This document shows, piece after piece, positions 46,777 through 58,370 of a stretch of DNA of 64,000 nt. Position 1 is the stretch's first letter. Every line of letters starts with the position of its first letter. Source of the DNA: Gnetum montanum (lineage: Eukaryota > Streptophyta > Gnetopsida > Gnetales > Gnetaceae); NCBI GenBank assembly GCA_015680685.1, contig MNCI01003349.1, positions 2,049-66,048 on the forward strand, given 5' to 3'. Under the pieces are notes generated by a model. It was not told the origin of the DNA. It worked only from the letters and a program-made list of their open reading frames with translations, and did not search any database. Position numbers and translations under genes: made by a program.

Positions 46777-49602
46777 TTAGTTATTGAATAAGGATGGAGC
46801 ATCTCTTCCACAACTAATCTTATGGCCACACATTCAGGTGATGGACTACACAATCCTCTGGTTATACACCACTGATTTCCCATCTATCACCATTACTAAT
46901 TTAATTAATCATGTGCTAGCACATCTAACATTCGTGATAGTCTAGTTTGGATCATTCAAAGATCTATCTTCATCTAAACTTAAAGGTATTTCCATTTTGG
47001 GGGATCCAAATGTGTTTGCTTCTTCTTCTTGATTTTCTATTTTAGTTCCTAGGTCTTCATGTTTAATATCCTTTTCAAGTGTATAATCAGAGTGTAAGAT
47101 ATATGTGTCTAAGTCCTCTAGTTGGTCCATTTTCTTAAGTCTAGAACTAATAAGTGGATCAATTACCTCCATGCATCTTTGAAACAATTTTATATTCTTA
47201 TTTTCAAGCCATTGAATGTCTTCTAGTTTAGAGACTACTACGTAGATTGATTTTTTCTCACACACCTCCTCTTGAACTTTGTTGTGGGCTATGTTAATAT
47301 TTATAATTTCAGCCCACAACTACACCCTTTACTATTAGTGATGATGCATGGATTCTTTTGTCTCTGCATAGTACAAAATTCATTTCTTTTGTTAGGTGTT
47401 GGAGTAACGATGGATGTTGGCCTTTGTATAAGATCAGAAGGCATTGGTTGTGAAAGGAAGGAGGTTGCACTTGATTGGCATTGTGCTTGTTTGGATGAGT
47501 TAGTAGGTCCACAAACCTTTCCCTTCTAGCTAGGTCCTATCCTAAAGAAAGGAAGATTCCTAGTTTGGGGTGGAAACCTACTGGTATCAGCATGTCTATG
47601 CACATTCGCAACACAAGTGGCATTCGTTTGTTGATGTTATGATGCTAAACCATCCTATGTCATTAGCGGTGGCATGTGATGAGTTGAACTATGAGAATAT
47701 CAAGGGTAGAATGGATGGTAAGAGGCATGAGGTGATGATCCTTTAGGATATGTCATGGGTTGATGGTACTCGGGAGAGTGATAGTAGTGATTTGAAGTAG
47801 ACGATGTAGACCTAGTTAGGGAAATAGAATGTTGAACATAATATCCATGTGGGTTTAGCTGGTAGTAAGGGTAGGGCTAGTTTGATGGTGGCCTTCCCCA
47901 AAATTGTGGGTTTTGCCAATGTGGTTAATAACAGTGTTAGGGCTAGTAATAAGTCCTCCTAGGATAGTACGATTGGTTGTAGGACTATCTATGATTACCT
48001 TGTGAGAAAGGTAATTTTCTATGCATTTGCTTTTGTACAAACTTTGAATTCAATGCACAAGCCCAATACTCATGTAGATTTAACATGATTGGACAATAGC
48101 CCTTTAGATGATCATATTAGGTAAATGTCACATCCACCATCTTCTTCTGTGGTTGATTTTACAACCTCTTCTTCTACAACCATTTTCTCTATTTGTCAAT
48201 AAGTGTTGCTAGTTATTTCTTGGTTCTTTTTCCTTTGTTATTATGATCTCCTAATTCACTTTGTGTTCCCTTCTCCTCTACTATTTTTATGAAAGTTGTA
48301 ACTTTTTCATTTATCCACTCTGACATCCTATCTATCTTTGCCTAGAGTTCATGAAGAGATTGTTGCAGTGGCAAGGTTTGTTGTGAAATCACCTCATCGA
48401 GAGCTACCTATTTTTCCTCATCATAGATATGGATCCTCTTCTTTTGAAGAGTTGGATCCTAGTGATATTTCTCAACATTCTCTCGTTTACATAGCTCTTC
48501 TTCTTATTTCACCACCTACTCGATTAGCCTTTGTACTTGATGGGATTTTAGTTCACATAATCATCCTTGAGCATACATCCCAAGGATATCCCTTGTTTCA
48601 TTACGAATCTCATCTATGATGTGGAAAAGTTGTTCTTTTTAAGAAAAATCATGACCGGGACATTTATGGGGTAGTCAATGACATCTACCCAATGCCACAT
48701 CCAAGGGCTCATGATTTTCTTGCTTCCACCCTTGGATTTGTTTTCTTAGGTTGGATGCTCTTACATAGGTTTGGTATTTTTCATTGAAAATTTGTAGCAT
48801 TGTGGACCACTAGTGGATGAAACTTGGTTCCAACAATCTATACCAACTTTCAGCTTTGTCTATTAGTGTCCTAGGGAAGAGCTTAAGCTTTTGCCACTTA
48901 TTTTTGATATTTTGCAAGGCATAGGCATCATGAAAGGCTTGTAAGTGATGTTGTGGATTAGGATCATAGCCTTTCACAAATTTAGGAATATTATTCATAT
49001 TAAGCCTTTTTATGCGAATTTCCCTATGATGCATGTGGGGTATCTTAACTACCTCTATGATCTGCATTAGGCTCTTGGTGGCCAACAAGGCTTCACCATC
49101 ATTAGACATGGCATGGTGAAAATTGTTATTTCTATTTGCTCGATTGTGATAGTTTTGTCTGTGTTCATCTTGAGATCTTTGATTTTTCTTGTGTTTTTGA
49201 TTTCTACCCTTATTTCGACCCCATAGTGGAGCTTTGTTTCTATACCTACGTTCATCTTTGTCACAACTAGACATTGAAGAGAATGAAAAAGATGAGGAAC
49301 TAGGAGGATTGTCATGGCTTCAATGGTGTTCCCCGTAGTCCCTTAATTTATCTTTTTCAAGTTTTGATGAGGTCCTAGGCCTTGAGGCCTCCCCTAATCT
49401 AGGACTTACTTCATCTCCTCTAGGATTGTCTACCTCAGGCCTTAGGTGAATGTAGTCTTTGAGTGTCGTTAGGGTGATCATGAACATATGAAACCCCTGC
49501 ATGAGGTTGGTCACTTTGATTTTCTTCAACATATATCTTGTTAGTTCTCCAATGAATGTTCTCTCCATACGATGCATTATCACTTCCTTGTGAAAAAGAC
49601 AT
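46777..49602 (-). pseudogene. Element E gag with an acidic coiled-coil C-terminal region
   Basis: The start at 49602 gives the A/C-type N-terminus (MSFSQG..NA....HWRTNKIY). The piece 49274-48810 covers a basic Arg/Lys/Gln/Asn linker and then the gag core (EALLATKSLMQ, IPKFVKGYDPNPQHHLQAFHDAYA, WQKLKLFP, WYRLLEP). The knuckle region near 48130-48060 is damaged (GYCPIM remains). A Tyr/Pro/Ser/His-rich linker follows. The end differs from A and C: 47319-46942 is open for 125 codons and acidic, with a heptad-like part (VVVSKLEDIQWLENKNIKLF, then SSRLKKMDQLEDLDTYIL). The stop is placed at 46779-46777, where A and C have GYPPF and stop. Confidence 0.72.
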
Positions 49603-49708
49603 TTGCTTTAGTTAATGATGTGTGTGACTTAATATTTTCTAAAAGATAAATTGTTAATGTGTTTGCAGCAATCATGTCTGATATAACTAATCTAGATAAC
49701 TAGCACCA

Positions 49709-49726
49709 TCCCCAACAATAGTGCCA
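49709..49726 (-). other. Element E primer-binding site (tRNA-Asp)
   Basis: Minus strand TGGCACTATTGTTGGGGA lies one base from the LTR and has four transitions relative to the tRNA-Asp complement. Confidence 0.75.
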
Positions 49727-49727
49727 A

Positions 49728-50703
49728 TGATGAGTGATGAGGTACCCCCTACGTCCAACCACACAAATCACAAGCATTTGAGCACAATCCGGTCAAATTT
49801 TGTCGATGGGACTAGTTGTGGCATCTACATCGTTATTCCTTGATCACAATTCACTATCTTCCCACTTGGACTAGTGGTAGATTTATCACGTATGGTTTAG
49901 TCCAAAGTGAGGCATATGATTCTTGATGTTGTTTTAGCCTTATGCTACTCCTAATGATAATAAAGAAATCATTTGTTTAAACTAATTAACAATGGAAAGT
50001 AAAGTCTAAACTAGCATACGAGTGATCAGTGTCCATTCTGACCTTTCCGTACATGTCCTAAACCCATGTATCCACTACTGGGATTACCAAGTGTTATGTT
50101 ACTAGGTGAACTAAGCAATAACACTACTGGGATTACTAAGCAAATACATGTTTGCACTCGAAACTAGTCACGCTCATTCCACCAACTCATTAACATGCAT
50201 GGAAATGTAAAAATTAACTAAGTACATGGAATATAAATTACATTAAAAGTAAATTTAATCTAAGTCAAAGTGCTACAATGAATAAGAATCAATTTCAATT
50301 TTATTCTCATTCATGGAATGTGTCTAGTACAACTAACTCAGATCCATACTACAGGCACTCACTAACTATTCTCTAAGATTAAAGAATAAAATTACAAGAG
50401 TTTGGCTACTTTATTGACCAAAGAATGCCATAAACATGGATGTGAGTATTTATTTATATAGTTTATTGCTAGGCTACGTTAATGGGCCCTTGTCAATGCA
50501 TCATTGCATGTGTTAATGGGACCTTATAAACACAACATTTATGTCAACAAGGCCTCGTCGATGAGGCCCAATTATCAGGGCCTAGTTATCGAGGCAAAGA
50601 TACCAAGGCTAAGATATTAAAGCCAAGATATTAGGGCTAAGATATCGAAGCTGAACAAAAATTAACTTTTTACCAAATATCCTATCCAATTAATGATTCA
50701 TCA
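49728..50703 (-). repeat. Element E 5' LTR
   Basis: The LTR is 976 bp. TATA is at 50458-50451 (minus). The aagatatc-type motifs are at about 50595-50650. It is shorter than its partner by several small deletions, for example near 50330. Confidence 0.9.
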
Positions 50704-51317
50704 GCAAATATAAGAGAGACTAGAGCAAGAAACACAATGATGCCCTTTGGGCCTACTACTCCACATGGAAACTTCCTATAGGCTACTCTCCTTAAGAGCT
50801 AGTATACAGAAAACTTTCAACTCTTCCCATTCAATCTAAGTGTACACTTTCAACAGCCTGTGACTTAGACCTTGACCTTTGTCTAGCACAAAAATAAAGA
50901 TTAATCAACCTTAATGTGCTAGATGAAAATCGATTGATGGCCTTGTCCTTGAATGAAGTACACAAGACATTTAACAAAAAATTCCATGATCTTAGGATAA
51001 GGAAAGTTAGACTTCAACCTAGGGACAAGGTCCTATACTAGAACCCCACATACGAATCTCAATGAACTAAGTTCCAAACGTTGTTGGAAGGATCTTACAT
51101 CATTTATGAAACCTTTCCTTCTAGGGCCATGTTAATTTACAAACCTAAAAGCACAAACAAGAAACAACTAGTCAACATGCAACAACTTAAACCTTTCCAT
51201 GAGCCCAAGCAAGCTAGTGCAAGCAATGCCTCATCAAATGACACCCACACTCAATTTTTCAAATCTTCTCCTCTCAACTCATTCGTGGGGGAGATGGTCA
51301 TTCATGCTACTTATTAA
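50704..51317 (+). pseudogene. Element B integrase, C-terminal part after insert E
   Basis: Starting at the second gcaaa target copy, the frame reads on as the end of the integrase catalytic core (PFGPTTPHGN), then a charged segment. The open piece 51081-51317 (LEGSYIIYETFPSRAMLIY, VNMQQLKPFHEPK) matches D's YIIHETFPSGAMMIY...LLVNIQQTKPFHEPK. This is the SH3-like/C-terminal domain of integrase. Pol ends at the TAA at 51315-51317, just after a cgtgggggagatgg motif. The same 51081-51317 sequence is mirrored exactly at 51480-51716. Confidence 0.75.
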
Positions 51318-51821
51318 AGTACCTCCTTAGTTTTTCTACCTTTTTGTTTTACACTTTCTTTGTTTTTATACATTTTTGTTTTACACTTTGTTANTTGGAA
51401 AAATAACAAAGTGTAAAACAAAAATGTATAAAAACAAAGAAAGTGTAAAACAAAAAGGTAGAAAAACTAAGGAGGTACTTTAATAAGTAGCATGAATGAC
51501 CATCTCCCCCACGAATGAGTTGAGAGGAGAAGATTTGAAAAATTGAGTGTGGGTGTCATTTGATGAGGCATTGCTTGCACTAGCTTGCTTGGGCTCATGG
51601 AAAGGTTTAAGTTGTTGCATGTTGACTAGTTGTTTCTTGTTTGTGCTTTTAGGTTTGTAAATTAACATGGCCCTAGAAGGAAAGGTTTCATAAATGATGT
51701 AAGATCCTTCCAACAACGTTTGGAACTTAGTTCATTGAGATTCGTATGTGGGGTTCTAGTATAGGACCTTGTCCCTAGGTTGAAGTCTAACTTTCCTTAT
51801 CCTAAGATCATGGAATTTTTT
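50976..51821. repeat. 418-bp palindrome around a single N
   Basis: The arms 50976-51393 (+) and 51404-51821 (-) mirror one another without any length change; the two open frames inside them translate to identical 78-residue proteins. The 10-base spacer starts with an N (51394), and another N (51822) sits exactly at the outer end of the right arm. Ns at both joints suggest a read or contig joined in reverse. A real fold-back is less likely. Confidence 0.9.
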
Positions 51822-51822
51822 N

Positions 51823-52702
51823 CTCACTATCAATTTCTAATGTCTTAGTTTGAAGTGTCGAAATTCTTAGATAGATTCTTCCAAATTCAATCCTTAACTT
51901 TTCATATCCATTAATCAACTATGGGATCCAAGGACTTCCTAGATAAGGTTATGCAATGGTAAAAAAGGTATGAAGCTACTATGGGGAGGATTCACTTGCA
52001 TATCTCTTGGTTGGAATAGTTAATTTCCTTATCATTAGGCATTTCGACAATCAAATCTTTCATGTGTCCCATTGATGCATCCAACTATGTGTTCCTTTAG
52101 GCATTTTCTCCATAAAATTTCATTCTCTAAATTTTGTGAAATTTAAAGCCCTCTTCTAATGCTTTCATCATGTTCACAACTTTTCTAGCTCTTCATAGAC
52201 ACCAATTTCAAAAGAAAAATCCTTGTATTTTTTAAGATATTTAATGTGGAAATTTTGGGCATTGGCTCAATAGACAAGTACCCATCAATAGAGTCCATAT
52301 GTAAATAGGACCCCATATACATGATCTCATAAATACAAGGGTTCACCCATCTATAAATGGGTGTGAATACTTAGCAATTTTCACATTTTCTCATAAACAA
52401 GTAAGGAGTTTTCAAATTTTTCAAAGCCCATAACCTTCCAAAAGCCATATCTTCCTAACCATTTGTCTAATTCACTCCATTCTTTGACCCTATATCTACT
52501 CGAGGTAAGCTCTCTATCATGGGGATCACAAACCTTAAGTTTTTGATAAAAAAATTTCAAAAAATTTCTAAATCCCATAAAGATTTAACAAAGAAACCAA
52601 CATTAAAATATCAAATTCTAAGAGTTAAACACCTTCAATGAACTCCAATAACATTTTAAGTTACTCATTAAATGCTAATCCCTGATTATATCATAACTGC
52701 AA
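51823..52702 (+). other. Element B noncoding spacer
   Basis: No gene is supported. A diverged copy of the family block (tggggaggattcacttgcat) lies at 51982-52001, in the position expected between pol and ORF2 by comparison with A. The small open frame 52381-52578 (-) has no recognisable content. Confidence 0.55.
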
Positions 52703-55537
52703 ATGGCACCTAAGGAAAAACACGCACAGGAAGGAGGATCGTCCCAACCAAGGAACAAATGACCAAGAATAGGAAGGGGCCAAGAACAGGCCCACAAGCA
52801 AGTACAGAACCATGCAATGGGACCTCTTTGAAAGGAGCCCAAAGTGGAATCTATCTTATAGATTCTCAAAGAAGCTGTGGAAACAAAATAGTCTCATTGA
52901 GATGAGGCATCCAAACCAAGATCGAACCTTGAGGTAACCTTGAAGGAAACCTACCTCAAGCAAATCATAAAAAGGGAGGTCCAAAAATTCATGCTCCAAG
53001 AATTAAACTTTGGACCTTTCTTGGAGTTCGTACCACCAAAAGTTAAAGCTCAACTACAAAACTCTAGCGAGAAGTGATACATGGGAGAGACATATCTCTT
53101 CTAAAATAAGTGGCATGCTGGTTCAATGGTTAAAATAAAGGACATTTCAGTGTCCTACTCGGTGAAATCCATCACAAAGCTCCTTGGGTTACCAAAAACT
53201 AGGGCGAACCTTGCAAAAATCCCCATGTAGGTAGATCCTAGCATCAAGAAGGAATGGATGCAACAATGTTATAAAGTCAATCGTAAGGAGTTTGGCACTC
53301 TCATCATTAAGAAGCATGCATACTTTAAGATTGCGTCCTTCCACCTCAATCCAACAGTGAGGCCAAGTAAGATCATTGCTTTCCCCGCTCATGTGTGTGC
53401 TGCTCTAAGCGGTTGATTCCCCGTCAACCTTCCAAAACTAATCTATCTTGAGATAGAGAAGAAATTTAAAGAAAATGAACATGGAAGGAAGGCACTCCCC
53501 TTCCCTTGCCTCATTAGAAAAGTATGTAAGAAGGGGGCATAACACACTACACTAATGACACTATCCAATGTACTTCGTCCACTTCATGGGTGGAGATGAT
53601 GAAAGATAAGGTTCTTGCCAAGATCATTCAAGAAGAGGAGTAGTAACCACAACCTCCACCACCCACTCATGAACTAACATTGAAGGCCCATGCTACCCTT
53701 AGCACATGCGTGAGATCTAAGAGCAGCTCTTGCATGAGCAAGAGCAAAAAGTAGAAACAAGTGATGGTGACCCATCTATGTATTGCCTAGCTATGAGTCA
53801 TTTCAACAAAGTGGCTTGAACTATCAGCCAGATGGAGGAAGGTGGACTAATTTTCTCAACCCAAAGAATGTAGATACTTGCAAAATTGAATCCTGATCCC
53901 CAAGAGGTAACAGTATCTTTCTTTCAATAGCAATAATTCTCAAAAATCTCTAGGAATGTTGTTACTTTTTCAGTGTGTCTAGAGGAGGGTGAGGAGGCAA
54001 CTATCTTGATGATGTAGCATCATGGGCAAGAGATGGCAATATAGGTGGTTTCTAATAGAATTTTTGAGCCCTTAAATGTACCTATGACATCTATACTAGA
54101 CATTTCTACACTCGAAGATGTGTAGACATCTATACAAACAATTAGTAGCAGATTAAGTGTAGCCCAGCATGAAAAGTTGTTGGATTGACTAGTGGGAATT
54201 GAGCAACTGATTCTGGATAACTTCGATCTTCTATAAACCATAACAAAAACTTAGTTGGAGCTACTTGAAGCAAGGGAAAAGTGTATGATATTGGAGGAGC
54301 AACTTGAAATAGTCCAAGCTTAGAATCAACGCTTATCTACGGAGGTTGGAGAATTAAGAGCCACCTTGCCAATCCCTACATTTCTCAACCCTATGCTAAC
54401 ACATGATGAAGCTTTCCAACAACTTCAAGATAGGCTCAAACAGGTTGAGAACATAAAGGAGATAGCCATGTTTGACCAATCCATGACCAATACCAAGACA
54501 TATGCCATTCAAAAATACTTGGTCCAAATGTGCCATGAGAATGAAATTCTAACCCTAGATAATCATCTCTTGCAGAATGTTGATGTGCAGAAGTAGCAGA
54601 TGCAAGAATTTATCCATCAATAGTAGGAGTAGATAGCTAGAGTGAACACTAAACTAAGGAGACTGGCAACTAAAAATAGAAATATCTCCATAAAGGAAGT
54701 CCAAGCTCTTCACCAAAAATCTATGATAGAGATAGCCTCCTAGAAGAATGAGGCTCTCAAATTTGAGAGTCAAGAACCATTATAAAGATAAAGTCAATCT
54801 ATAGAAAGAAATCGATGAAAAAAACATCTAGATGATGAAGGTAAAATTTAATGAGGCCCTCTAGTAGCTCAAGGAAGGAGGTGATGTCTAGCAGCCTATC
54901 TTTGATGGGCTAAATGACTACAACAGAGCAAAAATCTTTATGAAAGAGTTACAAATTGAGGAGATGATGGAGTATATGGAGCTTGTTAATCTCTGTTATG
55001 CAAATCTGGCAATGTTGACTATCAAATGGCCATGATTAGAGTTGGAGAATCAAGTAGACAACTTGACCTTGTTGTACAAGGCAGAGTACAAAACCCATAA
55101 GGAGACTAAGCAAAAAGCTTGAGATTACTAATGCTAAACTTGAGGTTCTCAAGACACAATTCACCAATCAGAGATCTACTACTGAGGACTTGGCCAAAAG
55201 CATGAACAACTAGCAAGAGCTATAGAATGTAGTTAAGGTGTTTAGTGTGGAGCACAAACTTTTCGTAGCTTGGTTTTTCAACATGAAAGAGCTATTCCTA
55301 GTAATGCCCTATCCCTGGGATGTTCCCACTCTGACCCACATTCAAGATGTTGCATGAACCATGAATGATCCTAGAGGAAAGGAGGAAAAAATGAAGGCAC
55401 TATTGAATTCCTTGCGTCTTCCACCAAATGTTGTAGCTACCGTCAAACAACCACAATTGCCTCAACCATTGCGTCCATCCAAAGCAAAAGAAGGGCTTTT
55501 GGAGCCTATAGAGCCTCCATCATTTGGGATCATTTGA
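52703..55537 (+). pseudogene. Element B ORF2: plant transposon/envelope-like domain plus coiled coil, downstream of pol
   Basis: The ATG at 52703 gives MAPKEKHAQEGGSSQPRNK, the same start as ORF2 in A. The span to the TGA at 55535-55537 is 945 codons. The domain at about 52990-53520 reads ELNFGPFLEF, YMGETYLF.NKW, IKDISVSYSVKSITKLLGLP, YFKIASFHLNPT, then CAALSG and VNLPKLIYLEIEKKF, which aligns block by block with A and C. About 54240-55300 is Leu/Glu/Lys/Gln-rich and reads as a long coiled coil (for example HDEAFQQLQDRLKQVENIKEI). Stops and frameshifts are scattered. Its position after integrase is where envelope-like ORFs sit in Athila-type elements. I see no obvious hydrophobic membrane segment, so an envelope role is unsupported. 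Confidence 0.7.
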
Positions 55538-55759
55538 TCTTATCCAACATCTTCATGGCATCTAAGGAATTATGTTTGTCAGTTTTGTCTTGGTGTTCAA
55601 TTTTTTCATACTAAACACCAAAATTTTGTAATCATTGTAAAACTGTATACTCTGGGTACTTAGTTTTTGTTGTGTAGTTTGTGTGTTTGTTTTGTGTGTT
55701 AATAATCCCATACCTTCCCAAATTTTGTAAAGAACTTGATGATGAGTTTTCATTTAGTC

Positions 55760-55768
55760 GTGGGGGTA
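55760..55768 (+). other. Element B polypurine tract
   Basis: GTGGGGGTA is next to the 3' LTR, preceded by the family sequence gatgagttttcatttagtc. Confidence 0.8.
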
Positions 55769-56671
55769 TGATGAGTCATTTGGTTGGCCATGTCAATGCG
55801 ATCCCATTGACAAGATCCTATCAACGTGATCCCATCGATGTAGGGTTTGACCCATTGATGCATACCCATCGTTGGGGCTCCCTGCTTTACTTATAAATAC
55901 ACACTCACTAGCCACATTTATGACATAAGTCAAATAGTTGTAGCAAAGCTCTTGTTGTTTTATCATTCAGAAGTTAGAATATTTTTCTAAGTGTGTGTAG
56001 TAAGAGTTAAAGAGTGTACGAATCTTTATCTAAGCATTATTGTACCTGAGCATGGTACTGTGTGTGGTAATAAAGACAAGCTTTCTGATAAACCTTGTAA
56101 CACTTTAAAATAGATTACTTATTTTCTTTATGCATTTAATATTTGAAGTAATTTTCTTTAATTCTTTAAGTAATTAAGTAATTAATTAAGCTTAATTAAG
56201 CTAGACTAAGCTAAATTAAATAGCAATTAATTAAGCACATAAGTGTGACCACTTTAAGCATACACTTGGCACTTAGTAATCCCAGTAACACTTAACGTTT
56301 GGTAACCCAGTGGCATTAAATGTGTTCAAGATGTGTATGGAAAGTGGGAACAAATGCTTATGTTAGAATTAGTCAAATGTTAGCTAGCTAGATTAAATTA
56401 GCAATTAAATTACTTTATTCATCATTCTTTATTCTTAGGAAACTTAGAATATAAAACATAAAAAATGATAAAAATCATATGCCTCAATTGCACTTAACCA
56501 TACCTTTGCATTTCACAAGTGTAATTGGGAAGATAGCAATTGCAATAGTTAGTTTCACTTCCTAGAGACTAGTGTACTTGGAAGGCTACAAGTCCATGGA
56601 ATTCAACTGAATTGTGCATGAACACTTAGTAATTCATGTGGTTGGGCGTATGGTCTACTCACCACTCATCA
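55769..56671 (+). repeat. Element B 3' LTR
   Basis: The LTR is 903 bp with TGATGA/TCATCA ends; TATAAATA is at 55892-55899. It matches 18056-18916 along its length, with one extra block (about 56331-56371) not present in the 5' copy. Confidence 0.88.
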
Positions 56672-57103
56672 ACAACTAACAAATAAAGTAGAAGTTCTAA
56701 AATCTCATTGAATTTATAAAACTATCCATTAAAGATTCAATCATAGTAAGTTATTTTTCCTAATAGAATTAGAATTTGACATAAAGTCCAAGTTAAGGGA
56801 CCACCACTTGGAATGATGATAAGGGGCTTATTTCTCAAGTTTTAAAACCTAAGTTTGAGCTTGGATACAACCACTCGATAGAGGTTAGGCTTTCACTCAT
56901 CCTCTACCCTTCCATCACCTTGTTGGAATGACCATTAAGCCTTTGGATGATGATCCTAATAAATCCCAAGGTAAGAATCCATCATCATTAATTTCACACA
57001 TAATAATGCTTAAGAATTTCATTAAGAAGAATAACGAAAAGACGTATGTTTAATATCCAATACTTTCTTTTTTTAATACACCTATTAATAAGGGATGTTG
57101 GAG
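56672..57103. other. Unassigned sequence right of element B
   Basis: No gene or known repeat recognised. It begins with B's second target copy, so it is the original neighbour of the sequence ending at 18055. Confidence 0.5.
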
Positions 57104-58370
57104 CCAAAATATATATATATTAAAAATAAAAATCTAAAGTACAAAAATAGAGTACTACAGAGAGGAGAAACTCCAAGTTAATAAAAAGAAAAAGCCTAAC
57201 TATTTTAGGGATGTCTTTTTAGATTTTCATCCTTACAACCAATTCTGAAAAACCTTCCCTCTGGGACAGGAAATTTAACTTTTCATGAACAAATTAACAT
57301 TGGGTGGAGGGGGAGGCCGCCCCCACTTTGTTAATAGAATCAACATTATCAAAAGATATTATCTTCACATCTTGACTAATAGCTGCAAATGAATTATTAT
57401 CAGTTAAAATATCTTAAACATGTTGTTCCTTCTGAAGATTTGGCATGTAATCACTAATAGATAGACTTCTTTGACATTATTTATTATGAAAAACTAGTTG
57501 AAAATCATCTAAATCAATAATAGTATTCTATAAAACCTAAGGAACATGCATTTGTTTCTCCTCAGTCCTTAAAGAATTTTTCAAAATTGATTTCATTGGA
57601 ACCTTCCTTGAAGATACATTTTATTGAACAATAGTAAAAGAAAGAGGTGGACTAACTATTGAAACATCCATAGAAGAAATCATCCTAGGACTTGTACCAT
57701 CTATAGAAAAAACCTTAGCAAGATATATAACATTTGTAAAAGAAACCTTAGTAGCATTTACAATAATAGCTTATTGTTGACATGCTTACATTGTCTTTTT
57801 TTCTCACAACATAAAAGGACATGAATCAAACATGTGATCCTCCCAATGACCATAGTAACATGTCTTTGAAATATTATAATAAATAACCTTGTATGCATAA
57901 TCAATTCTACCATCACATAAAAGAATTTCTCACTTAAGCAATTCAAGATTCACTTCAATCATATATCAAATTCTATGAAAACCACTAGTTACAACGAGGC
58001 TTTCAGAATGCTTAATTGGCGCAATATGAGAAATAATATCCCTTTCAATTATTTCCAAAATTAATTGAAGATTCTACAATTTAACAAAATAAGGAACCTT
58101 TTAAAATTTAGAAGATGTTGGATTAAATACGTTAGTTCACTCTTAAATAATCAATAAAGCACAATGATGATTGTAAACACTCATATCAAGGGCCTTAGAA
58201 ACCAAATTCTACTTCGCAAAAATGAGTTTGACAAATAATAAGCATAGACAACATCCAAATCTCAATCTTTCTAAACTGAATTTAAATGATTTTAAAAAAT
58301 GCGAAATCAAATAAATAACCCATAATTTACACAAAAACATACCTTCCAAAAATTTCTTAAGTAATAAATT
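57104..58370 (-). pseudogene. Repeat G1 with DUF4283-like / zinc-knuckle coding remnant
   Basis: On the minus strand, 58110-57780 reads KVPYFVKL, HIAPIKHSESLVV, then DYAYKVIYYNISKTCYYGHWEDHMFDSCPF. This resembles the plant DUF4283 domain followed by a CCHC-type knuckle, as found in ORF1 proteins of plant LINEs and related repeats. Matching blocks occur in G2 and G3. The left boundary is aaggga followed by TGTTGGAGCC. Stops are frequent. No reverse transcriptase is seen. The right limit is approximate. Confidence 0.6.

Larger units (their letters stand above)
43555..50703 (-). mobile_element. Element E: gag-only relative, inserted antisense in B integrase
   Basis: The LTRs are 43555-44585 (3') and 49728-50703 (5'), longer than in the other members. 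The target duplication gcaaa is perfect (43550-43554 and 50704-50708). Only gag (49602-46777) and a spacer are found; there is no pol and no ORF2. It fits the published class of terminal-repeat retrotransposons with a gag domain (TR-GAG). A gap of 39 Ns lies in the spacer. Confidence 0.92.
18056..56671 (+). mobile_element. Element B: pol-bearing Ty3/gypsy element, about 12.5 kb net, split by C, D and E
   Basis: The 5' LTR (18056-18916) and 3' LTR (55769-56671) share U3 sequence and a TATA box and are unlike those of the inserted elements. Flanks are acaaa (18051-18055) and acaac (56672-56676). Removing C, D and E with one target copy each leaves about 12.5 kb in the order gag, protease, reverse transcriptase, RNase H, integrase, spacer, ORF2. 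Coding sense resumes across each insert: gag at 20255/29368 and at 29563/39424, and integrase at 43554/50704. It is a decayed copy of what was probably the autonomous form carrying ORF2. A 418-bp palindrome near the end of pol may inflate its length. Confidence 0.85.

Noticed and set aside
51480-51716. A minus-strand ORF encoding the same protein as 51081-51317
   Set aside because: It is the mirror copy inside the palindrome and not a second gene.
52703-55537. ORF2 as a true retroviral-type envelope protein
   Set aside because: Position fits, but I see no signal peptide, no membrane anchor and a mostly coiled-coil, charged protein.
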